A stretch of 64,000 nucleotides of DNA from Monoplex corrugatus. Its lineage: Eukaryota; Mollusca; Gastropoda; Littorinimorpha; Ranellidae. Positions 12,001 through 23,529 of the stretch are shown here, one piece after another (the first letter of the stretch is position 1; each line of letters starts with the position of its first letter). The notes under the pieces were generated by a model. The model made no database searches. It was not told where the DNA came from and worked only from the letters and a program-made list of their open reading frames with translations. The stretch is taken from contig JAPXFY010000031.1 of assembly GCA_030674185.1 (NCBI GenBank), positions 1,377,908 to 1,441,907 of the forward strand, read 5' to 3'. The translations under genes were made by a program, and so were the position numbers.

Positions 12001-12736
12001 CAACAAACTCCAGCTTAATGATGACAAGACAGAAGCTATCCTCATTGGCACCCGTCAGAAACTTTCTCAGCTGCCTCCTCTTTCTTTCCCATTATGTAAC
12101 ACATCAGTCCCAATTTTTGATTCAGCTAAAAACCTTGGTGTCTGCATTGACTCTACCCTCTCCATGAACAACTTTGTTTCTCAAACTGCCAGATCTTGCT
12201 ACTATCACCTCCATCGTATAAGCCTGATCAGGAAGTATCTCTCTGTGGAAACAACTACAAAACTCGTTCTCTCCTTCATAATGTCTCGCATTGACTATTG
12301 CAATTCACTCCTGTCTGGTCTTCCTGCCTCCACCATTCACATCCTGCAGCGCATTCAAAACAATGTTGCACACCTTGTACTAAAAAAGAAAAAAGCTGAC
12401 CACATATCTCCTCTCCTGGCACAACTTCACTGACTCCCTGTATCAAAGCGCATACAGTACAAACTAGACACAATGTGCTACAAAAGCCTCAATAACGCAG
12501 CCCCCGATTACCTGTCAAGCCTACTTGAGATCTATGTTCCCTCACGTACCCTCCGCTCTGCCTATGATCCTCTGACTTTTCGCTTTCCACGCACTAAGCT
12601 CAATATCTATGATCCACGAGCCTTCTCTGTTTCTGGTCCACTTTCCTGGAACAAATTTCCTCTCTCAGTCCGTCAGCAACCTACTTTTGTCTCCTTCAAG
12701 TCCGCTCTCAAAACTCACCTTTTCTCCTCCTCATAA
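9085..12736 (+). pseudogene. LINE C1 polyprotein: endonuclease-reverse transcriptase, broken
   Basis: Encodes the machinery for target-primed reverse transcription of its own RNA. The N-terminal part contains CRGGRLHRLW, a basic motif typical of this group. A Ser/Pro-rich 9-residue repeat follows (about 9,590-9,850, SSSVPLVPP-like). The endonuclease starts near LKLCLFNAQST (about 9,888) and includes FITETWL, RGGGIAIL, ILGDINVH and a terminal SDHSAIL. The linker (10,600-11,200) has KRARRRAERRW. The reverse transcriptase (11,400-11,950) has YRPISNLS, a conserved FDTIDH, GVPQGSVLGP and FYADD. Lesions visible are a frame change in the Ser/Pro repeat near 9,718, frame changes near 10,640, 10,785 and 12,000, and TGA in place of the expected Trp codon at 12,431-12,433 (LHWLP in relatives). 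The catalytic FYADD is intact, so decay is recent to moderate. Confidence 0.88.
9590..9850 (+). repeat. 27-bp coding minisatellite in LINE C1 ORF
   Basis: About nine degenerate units built on ttcgtcttctgtccc and gctggtgccgcc (27 bases, 9 codons). In the coding frame they read as Ser/Pro/Val repeats. A second frame gives FCPAGAAFV repeats. The switch between the two near 9,718 marks an indel inside the array. Confidence 0.85.
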
Positions 12737-12872
12737 AATCCTGACCTCATTCAATCCCCTCTGCAGCCTGTCTCCACTCGGAGGGGAATCACATTGTAAT
12801 ATATAATTGTATATAATATGCTCTCTATAATTTTCCATTGCATTTATTCTTTCTCCCCATTTATAGCCGTGT

Positions 12873-12874
<2 letters not shown>

Positions 12875-12931
<57 letters not shown>

Positions 12932-12966
12932 TGCGTGTGTGCGTGAGTGCGTGCGTGCGTGTGTGT
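12875..12966. repeat. (GT)n/(GTGC)n microsatellite in LINE C1 3' UTR
   Basis: Pure GT run followed by gtgc tetranucleotide repeats, located between the C1 stop codon and its attgt tail. It is part of the element or expanded after insertion. Confidence 0.93.
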
Positions 12967-13036
12967 CTGTTTTAGCGTTTAGATTTGATTTTATCAAGAT
13001 TTTGCACTATATAAAATATTGTATTGTATTGTATTT

Positions 13037-13762
13037 TAGTACTGGGTTACATGGTTACCAGTGACAGGTAGTACTGGGTTACATGGTTACCAGTGACAGG
13101 TAGTACTGGGTTACATGGTTACCAGTGACAGGTAGTACTGGGTTACATGGTTACCAGTGAAAGGTAGTACTGGGTTACATGGTTACCAGTGACAGGTAGT
13201 ACTGGGTTACATGGTTACGAGTGACAGGTAGTACTAGGTTACATGGTTACCAGTGACAGGGTTACATGGTTACCAGTGACAGGTAGTACTGGGTACATGG
13301 TTACCAGTGACAGGTAGTACTGGGTTACATGGTTACAGTGAAAGGTAGTACTGGTTACATGTTACAGTGACAGGTAGTACTGGGTTACTGGTTACGAGTG
13401 ACAGTGTATACTAGGTTACATGGTTACCAGTGACAGGGTACATGGTTACAATGACAGGTATACTAGGTTACATGGTTACCAGTGATAGGTGTACTGGGTA
13501 CATGGTTACCAGTGACAGGTAGTGTTGGGTTACATGTTTACAGTGACAGGTAGTACTGGGTTACATGGTTACCAGTGACAGGTAGTACTGGGTTACATGG
13601 TTACCAGTGACAGGGTTACATGGTTACCAGTGAAAGGTAGTACTGGGTTACATGGTTACCAGTGAAAGGTAGTACTGGGTTACATGGTTACCAGTGACAG
13701 GTAGTACTGGGTTACATGGTTACCAGTGACAGGTAGTACTGGGTTACATGGTTACTGGTGAC
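13037..13762. repeat. 32-bp minisatellite, right part
   Basis: About 22 units of the array seen at 8,598-8,897. The block 13,250-13,560 is degenerate, with one- to four-base deletions and missing half-units, while both ends are clean. Confidence 0.95.
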
Positions 13763-13794
13763 AGAAGATAACCTCTGACCTGATCTATGGGCAT

Positions 13795-16700
13795 TGACAA
13801 AGGCTAGCGGAGAGACCGCAAAAACAAAAACAAAAAACAAACAAACAAACAAACAAACAAAACAAAACAAAACAATGGAAGGCAACGAGAAACCACCATA
13901 GTATTCTCCCAAGAACATTATGGATAGGAAAATGAAGATAACGACGTGAATAGGTGCTCCGATGGAGCACCTTCGTCCGGTAGTGACCGTCATGCGTCAC
14001 AGATGACACCAGACCGTCAGCCAGATACTGCGACCAAACTCAAACTCAAAAATACTAAAGTAACAACATGGAATATAAGGACTTTGTTCCAAAAAGGCAA
14101 ATTAGACATTGACAAAATGGAGATGGAAAGGCTTAAAATTAGTATTTTAGGACTAGGGGAAGTGAGATGGAAGGGGGCAGGCATGATAACATCAGGAGAG
14201 TATACAGTGATATACTCTGGTGGAAACTCACATGAAAGAGGATTAGGCATTGTAATAGGGACAGATTAAAAGCAGTTAAGGGATACTGGGCTGTGTCCTA
14301 CTGAGTCGTGCTGGTCAAACTGGGAGGCAGACCATTTGATATCAACATCATTCAGGTGTATGCACCAACATTCACAAGTATTCAGGAAGACATTGACAAC
14401 TTCTACGAAGTATTAGAGATGGACAAGGCCCAACATAGATCACAAGAAGTTACCATAATAATGGGAGATTTTAATGCTAAAGTGGGAAAGGAAAGGGTAG
14501 AGGATATAGTTGGACCTCATGGCCTTGGTACACAAAATAAAAGGGGAGGGAAACTTGTAGAATGGGCACAGATGAATGAGTTCATAGTAGGAAACACCTG
14601 GTTTGAGCAGCCTAATAGAAGATAAAGGACTTGGATGAGTTCAGGAGATAATAACAAAAATCAGATTGACTACATCCTGATTAATAAAAGATTTAAAATT
14701 CTTTACTGACAGCGAAAACACTACCAGGCGCAGACTGCAACAGTGACCACAATCCTGTAGTGGAAAGATTTAGGTTGAAATTACGGAAAAAGAAACAGAC
14801 CAAAAGCAACATCAAACTAGATCTTGGGCTCTTAAAGACAGATGAAGTGATACGTCAAAAAAATTAATGTTCATGTTCGAAACAAATTCAGTGCTCTCGA
14901 AGACGATGGTGACAGTGAGGAACAATGGACAAAGTTGAGAAATTCGATAAATGAAGATTGTGAAGAAATCCTTGTAGTAGATAGAAAAGCAAAAAAGATC
15001 TGGATGACAAAAGAAATGTTAGACTTGATTGAGGAACGGAAGAAGGCAAAGAGAAACGAGGAAATATACAGGAAGATAAACAAAGAAATCAGGAATATAT
15101 GCAATGAAGGTAAGGAAGCTTGGCTGAAAACAAAATGCAAAGAAATAGAAGACCAACACAAAACGGATCCTCAGGGTATGTACAGTCGAATTGAAGAAAT
15201 TGTCTACAGGAAAAATATATGCACATCAACTGGTTGCTTAAAATCGAAAGATGGTACGATTCTCATGGAAAAAGACAAAATACTGGACAGATGTGGAGAG
15301 TACATTAAAAACCTTTTTTGAAGATGACAGAAACAAAGAACACAGTAAAAAAAAGAACTTTGAAGGACCACCCATAATGAAAGATAAAGTTAGAGCAGTA
15401 TTGAAAAAGACCAAACCAGGAAAAGCCCCAGAGCCAGACAACATTACCACAGAGATGATTGAAGCCCTGGAGGAATTCGGTATAGAAAAAATAACAGTCC
15501 TCCTAAATGAAATTTATGACACTGGAAAAATCCCCAAAGATATGTCAAAATCAAATTTCATTGCACTTCCAAAGAAGACAGGGGCTATAGAATGCGAACG
15601 CCATCGCACTATCAGTTTGATGAGTTCTGTAACCAAGATTGTATTAAGAATAATCGTGATAGGACAAGGAACAGAATCAACAGAGAAATAGCAGAAGAAC
15701 AGTGTGGATTTATGGAAGGGAAAGGAACTATTAATGCCATATACATCCTAAGAACTATCGTAGAGAGGTCAATCGAGGTGAACAAGGATCTATATTTATG
15801 CTTTGTTGACTATATCATGGCTTTCGATCGGGTAAGACATGAAGAACTGATCAACCAACTCGAAAGACTCAATATTGATGGAAAAGATCTACGAATAATC
15901 AGAAATATGTATTGGGAACAAACAGCTGCAATGAGAGTAAAAAACGATATAATCTCTTTCCAAAACATCAAAAGAGGAGTCAGACAGGGTTGTGGTTTTT
16001 TTTTCACCGGATCTATTTTCACTTTACAACGAAAACATCATGAGAAACCTAGAAGAAGACCCTGGTTTAAAGGTTGGAGGAAAAATGATAACATTCGATA
16101 CGCAGATGACACCGTGCTAATTACAGAAAGTGAAAGGGACATACAAAACCTTGTGAATATACTTGAAATAGAAAGCAAAGGTAGGGGGTTGGAACTAAAC
16201 AGCAGGAAGACTGAAGTCATGGTGATCAGTAAAAAAACATGAAATCCCCTCATCCAAAATAACAGCAAACGGCACAACCTTGAGACAGGTTATACGTTTA
16301 AATACCTGGGAACGATCATTTCACCAGACGGCAGATGCACATCAGAAATAGCCAGCAGAATCGGCCAAGCCAAAATAGTATTCAAGAAGATGGAAAGCAA
16401 TCTTACCAACAAATGCCTATCAAGTAACATCAGGAAGAGAGTTCTTGAATGTTATATAGAACCAATACTGTTGTACAGTTGCGAGGCGTGGACAATCAAC
16501 AAGTAAAGCCAGAACAAGATTGAAGCAGCCGAGATGTGGTTTCTAAGAAGGATGTTGAGATTTTCATGGACAGCAAAGAAAACAAACGAGACAATCTTGA
16601 TGGAGGCAGACACAGGTAGATCATTCATAAAGAAGATTAGGAAAAGGCAGGCAACATTCATACGCCATTTTATGAGGAAAGGGGAATTGGTACACCTGGT

Positions 16701-16871
16701 CACAATGGGAAAGCTGAATGGAAGGAGAGCACCGGGTAGACCCAGGGAGAAAATACTAGACGGACTTGCAGAGTGTCTGAAGACAAAGAGGGTGGAAGAG
16801 ATGCTTGAGGCAACAAGAGATGGAGACAGATGGAAGTCCATAATCGCCAACGCCATGTGGCAAGGCACCTG
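13795..16871 (+). mobile_element. LINE A1: 5'-truncated RTE-like retrotransposon
   Basis: Family A copy starting inside the leader (aaggctagcggagagaccg, compare 28,694) and ending at the last codons (ggcacctga, 16,864-16,872) without the usual GAT tail. A family B fragment begins immediately after. An A-rich tract with CAAA repeats at 13,816-13,873 occupies the leader position that varies between copies. No target-site duplication is visible. Confidence 0.88.
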
Positions 16872-16872
16872 A
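13921..16872 (+). pseudogene. LINE A1 endonuclease-reverse transcriptase, broken
   Basis: The start matches the MDRK/MDKR start of other copies. The endonuclease shows TTWNIRTLFQKGK, LGLGEVRWKGAG, VYAPTFTS and IMGDFNAKVG. The C-terminal endonuclease DCNSDHNP lies near 14,730-14,755 in another frame. The RT region has KPGKAPEPDNITTEM, FVDYIMAFDRVRHEEL and RYADDTVLI near 16,095. At about 15,990 the conserved VRQGCVLSPDLFSLY is disrupted by a T-run and a frame change. Other breaks lie near 14,266, 14,624, 14,870, 15,320, 15,690, 16,240 and 16,505 (a stop in NKQSQN). Inactive. Confidence 0.85.
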
Positions 16873-18550
16873 ACGAGGAACTATTCAAAAATTCACTTAC
16901 CTGGGATCCATCATTAGCTGTAAGGGATCCAAACCTGAAATCCTCTCAAGGAAGCAAAGACGTCACAACAATCCAGGCTGAAACCTGTAAGAAAGGACAA
17001 GAATATCTCCATGCACTGGTATATTTCATCTTACTGTATGCATGTGAGACATGGACCCTCACAGCAGATTTGGAAAGACGGATCCAGATCATGGAAAAGA
17101 GGTGTTATCACAAGACAGTAAGCATCAGACACACTGATCATATCACAAGACAGTAAACATCACACACACTGATCATATCACAAGACAGTAAACATCACAC
17201 ACACGACAATCCAAGATCATATCAACAAACACAGATATATCACAAGACAGTACATCAACACACTGATCATATCACAAGACAGTAAATATCAGACACACTG
17301 ATCATATCACAAGACAGTAAAAATCAGACACACTGATCATATCACAAGACAGTAAACATCAGACACACTGATCATATCACAAGACAGTAAACATCAGACA
17401 CACTGATCATATCACAAGACAGTAAATATCAGACACACTGATCATATCACAAGACAGTAAACATCACACACACTGATCATATCACAAGACAGTAAACATC
17501 AGACACACTGATCATATCACAAGACAGTAAACATCAGACACACTGATCATATCACAAGACAGTAAACATCAGACACACTGATCATATCACAAGACAGTAA
17601 ACATCACACACACTGATCATATCACAAGACAGTAAACATCAGACACACTGATCATATCACAAGACAGTAAGCATCAGATACACTGATCATATCACAAGAC
17701 AGTAAACATCAGACACACTGATCATATCACAAGACAGTAAACATCAGACACACTGATCATATCACAAGACAGTAAACATCAGACACACTGATCATATCAC
17801 AAGACAGTAAACATCAGACACACTGATCATATCACAAGACAGTAAACATCACACACACTGATCATATCACAAGACAGTAAACATCAGACACACTGATCAT
17901 ATCACAAGACAGTAAACATCACACACACTGATCATATCACAAGACAGTAAACATCACACACACTGATCATATCACAAGACAGTAAACATCAAACACACTG
18001 ATCATAACACAAGACAGTAAACATCACACACACTGATCATATCACCAGACAGTAAACATCACACACACTGATCATATCACAAGACAGTAAGCATCAGATA
18101 CACTGATCATATCACAGACAGTAAACATCAGACACACTGATCATATCACCAGACAGTAAACATCACACACACTGATCATATCACCAGACAGTAAACATCA
18201 GACACACTGACCATAACACAAGACAGTAAACATCAGACACACTGATCATATCACCAGACAGTAAACATCAGACACACTGATCATAACACAAGACAGTAAA
18301 CATCACACACACTGATCATATCACAAGACAGTAAACATCAGACACACTGATCATATCACCAGACAGTAAACATCAGACACACTGATCATATCACCAGTCA
18401 ACAAGTGTGACAAACTGTCAGCACACTGCACTATGAGAAGATCTGCTGACTTTAGTTAAGGAAAGAAACTTACGTTGGTTTGGCCCTATAACACGATCCA
18501 ACGGCCTTGGTAAACCTGTCAACCAGTCCCTGCTGGGAACTGTTGGGGAA
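16872..18550 (+). mobile_element. LINE B0: 3' fragment of family B interrupted by a 35-bp minisatellite
   Basis: Bases 16,880-17,106 translate, with frame changes, to the C-terminal part of the family B reverse transcriptase: YLGSIISCKGSKPEILSR and then ACETWTLTADLERRIQIMEK. These match FKYLEAIVSEEGSKPEVLSR and ACETWTITADIERRIQAMEK of B1 at 23.5-26.9 kb. After the tandem array, 18,425-18,545 resumes with EDLLTLVKERNLRWFGPITR, matching YEDLLTSVKRRKLRWYGHVT of B1. The array therefore sits inside one LINE fragment. Confidence 0.85.
17107..18396. repeat. 35-bp minisatellite derived from LINE B coding sequence (about 37 units)
   Basis: Period 35. The unit is atcacaagacagtaaacatc followed by agacacactgatcat. 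Variants are cacacac for cagacac, caccagac for cacaagac, and gcatcagata. The first unit is continuous with the RT codons for EKRCYHKTVSIRHTDHIT, aligned with EKRCFRKLLGISYKDHIT of B1. Sequence to the right continues with the next RT codons. The period is not a multiple of three, so the frame is destroyed. Confidence 0.95.
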
Positions 18551-18561
18551 TGGACAGTAAG

Positions 18562-18655
18562 CAACAACAATAACAACAACAACAATAATAATAACAATAA
18601 CAGCAATAACAACAACAACAACAACAATAACAACAATAACAACAACTACAACAAA
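18562..18655. repeat. (AAC)n / (AAT)n microsatellite
   Basis: Trinucleotide CAA/TAA-rich run immediately after the LINE B0 remnant. The Leu-, Val- or Cys-rich frames on the minus strand across it are artefacts. Confidence 0.93.
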
Positions 18656-18674
18656 ACTGATGCACTGACAAATT

Positions 18675-18915
18675 TGCACAATCTGATTTCTCTTGCCTCA
18701 TAAAATGTCCTGTAAATGTTGCTGGTCTTTTCCTAATCTTTTTCATTAATGTTCTTTTCGTGTCTGCTTCCTTCAAGACTGTCTCTTTTCTTTCTGTCCA
18801 TGGAAACCTTAACATTTGTCTAAGAAATCACATTTCTATTCAGAAGATTTTACAGGTATTCTTCATTTTCTGCAATTATAACAGTGTCATCTGTATAACG
18901 AAGATCGATGCTGGA
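18675..18915 (-). mobile_element. LINE A2: short internally deleted fragment
   Basis: On the minus strand, RYTDDTVIIAENE (the RT catalytic box, about 18,870-18,905) is followed directly by sequence matching MLRVPWTAKKTNETVLMEAD and KIRKRQATF of the family A C-terminus. About 390 bases of the normal element are missing between the two blocks. Neither a tail nor a 5' part remains. Confidence 0.8.
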
Positions 18916-18984
18916 TAGATACATTCATTTAACACTTACTTACAAGCTACTGCCATCAATCTAAAAAAATAATAAAACAAAATA

Positions 18985-19945
18985 AAATAAAATAAACACC
19001 AAAATCGCAACATGGAATGTGAGGACATTGCTGGAAAAGGGAAAATTAGAGAATGTCAAAATGCAAATGGAAAGGCTTAACATTAGTATTTTAGGACTAG
19101 GGTAAGTGAGATGGAAGGGAACAGGCATGATAACATCAGGACAGCAGACAATAATACATTCTGGTGGAAACATACATGAAAGAGGAGATGCATTATAATT
19201 GACAGGGACAAATCAAAAGCAGTTAAGGGATACGGGACTGTTTCCGACAGAGTTTTGCTCGTTAAACTTGTTGGAGCTAAATAGCAAGACGACTAAAGTC
19301 GTGGTAATCAGTAAAAAAACCCCATGTAATCCCCTCATGCAAAATCACAGCAAACGGCTCAATCTTGAAACAGGTCGAGAAGTTTAAATATCGGGGAACG
19401 ATCATCTCATCAGACGGCTGATGCACATCAGAAATAGCTAGCAGAATCGGCCAAGCCAAAACAGCAGTCAAGAAGAATTAACATGAAGAAGAATGTTTTA
19501 ATATTATATAGAACTGATAATGTTATACAGTTGTGAGGCGTGGACAGTCAACAAGCAAAAAAAAACCTGAAAAAAGATTGAGGCAGCCAAGATGCAGTTT
19601 CTAAAAAGAATGTTAAGAGTTCTACTGACAGCAAAGAAAACAAACAAGACAGTCTTGATGGAGGAGGACAAAAGAAAATCATTCATAAGGAAGATTAGGA
19701 AAAGACAGGCAACATTTATAGATCATTTTATGAGGAAATGTGGAATTAGAGCACTTAGTCACAACAGGAAAGCTGGAGGGAAAGAGAGCACCAGGTAGAC
19801 CCAGGAAGAAAATATTGGACAGGCATGCAGGATGGCTGAGGACAGAGAGGTTGGAAGATGTGCTTGTGGCAACATGGGATAGATACATATGGAGGGCCAT
19901 GATCGCCAACGCCATGCAGCAGGGCATTTGATGATGACGATGATG
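18985..19945 (+). mobile_element. LINE A3: internally deleted copy
   Basis: Begins with ATWNVRTLLEKGKLENVKM and runs through the first third of the endonuclease (stop in place of Glu in LGLG-VRW near 19,105). At about 19,270 it jumps to LELNSKTTKVVVISKK near the RT C-terminus and continues to the end (ANAMQQGI-stop, tgatgatgacgatgatg tail at 19,929-19,945). Roughly 1.8 kb, including the RT catalytic core, is missing. Confidence 0.85.
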
Positions 19946-20186
19946 AGGGCATAATAGCTGATGCTGGTGAGGTTGAATTCTTCTGAAGCGTGTGCTGAGG
20001 AGCTGATTAGCCATTTGAGACCATGCTGAGTGTGACAATTTAAGAAAGTATATCTTCCAGATCATGTCTTGACACACTTTTGATTTCCTGACAGCATACA
20101 AACAGCTACAATCACAAATTCATTGCTACTGTTTCCTTTCCTTTGATTGAAGCACTAATCAAGTCAATTCAGTAAGGTGTACTTAA
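19946..20186. other. Short unassigned stretch between LINE A3 and A4
   Basis: About 240 bases of non-repetitive sequence. Its right end, tacttaa (20,180-20,186), is repeated at 23,054-23,060 as the target-site duplication of LINE A4. No gene is seen. Confidence 0.5.
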
Positions 20187-23053
20187 TCATCATCATCATC
20201 ATCATCAGGTGCCCTGCCGCATGGCGTTGGCGACCATGGACTTCCAACCATCTCTATCTCTCGTTGCCCCTAGCATCTCCCCACCCTCCTCATCCCCAGC
20301 CACTCTACAAGTCCGTCCAGCATTCTCTCCCTGGGTCTACCTGGTGCTCTCTTTCCTCCAGCTTTCCCGTTGTGACCAGGTGCTCCAAATCGCCCTTCCT
20401 CATAATATGGCCTATAAATGTTGCCTGTCTTTTTCTAATCTTCGTTATGAGTGATCTACTTGTGTTTGCCTCCATCAAGACTGTCTCGTTCGTTTTCTTT
20501 GTTGTCCATGGAACTCTCAACATTCTTTTGAGAAACCACACCTCGGCTGCCTCAATCTTGCTCTGGCTTTGCTTGCTGACTGTCCACGCCTCGCATCCGT
20601 ACAACAGTATTGGCTCTATATAACATTCAAGGACTCTCTTTCTGATGTTTAATTGATAGGCATTTGTTGGTAAGAAGAATTCTTGTCATCTTCTTGAATG
20701 CTGTTTTGGCTTGGCCGACTCTGCCAGCTATTTCCAATGTGCATCTGCCGTCTGATGAAATGACCGTTCCCAGGTATTTGAACTTATTAACCTGTGTCAA
20801 GGTTGTGCCATTTGCTGTTATTTTGAATGAGGGGATTTCATGTTTTTTACTGATCACCATGACTTCAGTCTTCCTGTTGTTTAGTTCCAACCCCTTACCT
20901 TTGCTTTCTATTTCTAGTATATTCACAAAGTTTTGTAGGTCCCTTTCACTTTCTGCAATTAGCACGGTGTCATCTGCGTACCGAATGTTATTTATCATGT
21001 TCCCTCCAACCTTTAATCCAGGGTCTTCTTCTAGGTTTCTCATGATGTTTTCGCTGTATAGTGAAAACAGATCTGGTGACAAAACACAACCCTGCCTGAC
21101 TCCTCTTTTGATGTTTTGGAAAGAGCTTATATTGTTTTCTATTCTCATTGCAGCTGTTTGTTCCCAGTACATATTCCTGATTATTCGTAGATTTTTTCCA
21201 TCAACATTGAGTCTCACCAGTTGGTTGATCAATTCTTCATGTCTTACCCGATCGAAAGCCTTGGTATAGTCAACAAAGCATAAATACAAATCCTTATTCA
21301 TCTCAATTGACCTCTTTATGATAGTTCTTAGGATGTATATGGCATTAATAGTTCCTTTCCCTTCCACAAATCCACACTGTTCTTCTGATATTTCTCTTTT
21401 GATTCTATTCCTTGTTCTCATCATGATTATTCTTAACAGGATATTTGTTACATGACTCATCAAACTGATTTGCGATGGAGTTCGCATTCTATAGCTCCTG
21501 TTTTCTTTGGAAGTGCAATGAAAATTGATTTTGACATATCTTTGGGGATTTTTCCAGTGTTATATATTTCGTTTAGGAGGACTGTTATTTTTTCTATGCC
21601 AAATTCCTCCAGGGCTTCAATCATATCTGTAGTAATGTTGTCTGGTCCTGGGGCTTTTCCTGGTTTCATCTTTTTCAGTGCTGCTCTGACTTCATCTTTC
21701 ATTATGGGTGGTCCTTCAAAGTTCTTTTTTATAATGTGTTCTTCGTTTCTGTCATCTTCAAAAAGATCTTTAATATATTCTCCCCATCTGTCCAGTATTT
21801 TGTCTTTTTCCATGATAAGCGTGCCATTTTCGATTATCCATTGTTCCTCACTGTCACCAACGTCTTCCAGAGCACTGACTTTGTTTTGAACGTGCACATT
21901 AAATTTTTTACGTATCATTTCATCTGTCTTTAAGAGTCCAAGGTTTAGTTTGATGTTGCTTTTGGTCTGTTTCCTTTTCCTCAATTTCAGCCTAAACCTT
22001 CCCACTACAGGATTGTGGTCACTGTTGCAATCTGCGCCTGGTAGTGTTTTTGCTGACAGTAAAGAATTTCTAAATCTTTTGTTGATCAGGATGTAGTCAA
22101 TCTGAATTTTGGTATTATCGTCTGGACTCATCCAAGTCCATTTTCTTCTGCTCAAACCAGGTGTTTCCTACTATGAACTTATTCATCTGTGCCCATTCTA
22201 CAAGTTTCCCTCCCCTTTCATGTTGTGTACCAAGGCCATGAGGTCCAACTATATCCTCCACCCTATCCTGTCCCACTTTAGCACTAAAATCTCCCATTAT
22301 GACTGTAACTTCTTGTGATTTACATTGGACTTTGGCCATCTCTAAAACTTCGTAGAAGTTGTCGATGTCTTCCTGAGTACTTGCGGATGTTGGTGCATAC
22401 ACCTGTACATGTATGATGTTGATATCAAATGGTTTGCGTCTCAATCTGACGTGCAAAACTGTGTCGGACACTGCCCAATATCCCTTAACTTCTTTTGATT
22501 TGTCTTTGTCCATCATGATGCCTACTCCTCGTTCATGTGAATTACCACCAGAGTATATCACTGTATATTCTCCTGATGTTATCATTCCTGCCCCCTTCCA
22601 TCTCACTTCCCCTAGTCCTAAAATACTGATGTTAGACCTTTCCATCTCCATTTTGATGTTGTCTAATTTACCTTTCTGCAACATTGTTCTGATGTTCCAT
22701 GTTGCTATTTTGGTGTTGAATTTAATTTTGGTTGCAGTAGCTGGCTGACGGTCTGGTGTCACCTGCGCCACATGACGGTCCCTATCGGACGAAGGTGCTC
22801 CATAGGAGCACCTATTGACGTCGTTAACTTTCTTCTTCCTCTTTCTTTTGTCCATGGTTTTCCTGGGGAAAACTACGATGGTGGTTTCCCTTGCCTTCCA
22901 TCAGTCTTTTTTTTCAGGTTAACTCCCTTAGCCTTACTCCCTCCGAGATGTCCACAAGGCAGTGGAGCTATTTACCCATTGCTTGGGGATCTGGTTCGTG
23001 GGCACCAGGGCGTATCCACACGCCAGTGGGCCTGCAAGCCTCACGTCTGAGTA
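20187..23053 (-). mobile_element. LINE A4: 5'-truncated RTE-like retrotransposon
   Basis: Flanked by the 7-base duplication tacttaa (20,180-20,186 and 23,054-23,060). The 3' end (left) has an ATC run, which is a GAT tail on the minus strand. The 5' end is truncated in the leader, in the conserved stretch with gtgggcctgcaagcctcacg. It also has an internal loss of about 300 bases at 21,838, where SEEQW is joined to GTLIMEKDKIL. Confidence 0.9.
20205..22855 (-). pseudogene. LINE A4 endonuclease-reverse transcriptase, broken
   Basis: One of the better preserved family A genes. It starts at MDKRKRKKKVNDVNR (22,855). The endonuclease motifs ATWNIRTMLQKGK, LGLGEVRWKGAG, VIMGDFSAKVG and DCNSDHNPVVGRFRL all read. 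The RT region has KKMKPGKAPGPDNITTDMIE, CFVDYTKAFDRVRHEEL, GVRQGCVLSPDLFSLY and an intact RYADDTVLIAE. The C-terminus has YGCEAWTVSKQSQSKIEAAE. The frame changes near 22,130, 21,475, 20,640 and 20,330, and the linker between the endonuclease and RT is deleted, so no functional polyprotein is possible. Confidence 0.88.
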
Positions 23054-23082
23054 TACTTAAGGCAATCACAAATGCACAAACA

Positions 23083-23151
<69 letters not shown>

Positions 23152-23222
23152 TGTACACAAACGCACGTGTACACAAACGCCCGCGCGCACGCACACACAC
23201 ACAAACACACAAACACACAGGT
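23083..23222. repeat. (CA)n microsatellite
   Basis: CA run with ACG-containing interruptions (cgtgtacacaaacgc twice), immediately to the left of the copy 3 dispersed segment. It sits where copy 2 has its mirrored CA/TG repeat. Confidence 0.93.
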
Positions 23223-23340
23223 AAACACTAGTTTTTACACACCAGAAAAATACAAACTTAAAACTGGACTGCATATTTGATAAATACACGTTCTAATTCT
23301 GTATTTGTGCTTTTCTATAAACACGCGTTCTAACGCTATT

Positions 23341-23529
23341 ATTGTGTTTTTCATCATTTTGATTCAGATTACTGTTCTTACGAAATATAACGCTGGGAAA
23401 ACCACGCCCTGAAATGTATGACCATGTACTTTAACAGTGCAAGTCTGTTTCCTTACCTGTCTTTACGTCTGTCATTTTTCATATTTTCGTGTCTTGAAAA
23501 ACGATGAAGTGGAACGTGTTTGGAGAATT
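23341..23529 (+). repeat. Dispersed host segment, copy 3, left block
   Basis: Matches 4,730-5,375 of copy 2 but with only one aagtctgtttccttacctgt unit (23,440-23,479) in place of the array. It ends at ggagaattt, where LINE B1 begins. Copy 2 reads straight through as gaatttaaagcac at the same point. Confidence 0.75.

Larger units (their letters stand above)
8898..13036 (+). mobile_element. LINE C1: near full-length CR1/L2-like retrotransposon
   Basis: A 4.1-kb non-LTR element inserted in the 32-bp minisatellite. The 8-base sequence tagtactg occurs at both ends (8,890-8,897 and 13,037-13,044), consistent with a target-site duplication, although the array itself contains this sequence. In order it has a leader of about 190 bases, an N-terminal region with a Ser/Pro repeat, an endonuclease, a CR1/L2-type linker, a reverse transcriptase, a C-terminal domain ending FKSALKTHLF, a 3' UTR with an internal (GT)n/(GTGC)n microsatellite (12,875-12,966), and a short attgt repeat tail at 13,016-13,036. 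The family call rests on the linker, the HSTETALL and FYADD motifs and the tail. Confidence 0.9.

Noticed and set aside
18418..18679. Poly-Leu and poly-Val frames on the minus strand
   Set aside because: These are translations of the AAC/AAT microsatellite at 18,562-18,655.
22115..22855. A host craniofacial development protein 2-like gene
   Set aside because: This label is often given to such endonuclease domains, but here the domain is part of a multi-copy LINE with RT, tail and target duplications, so it is transposon-derived.
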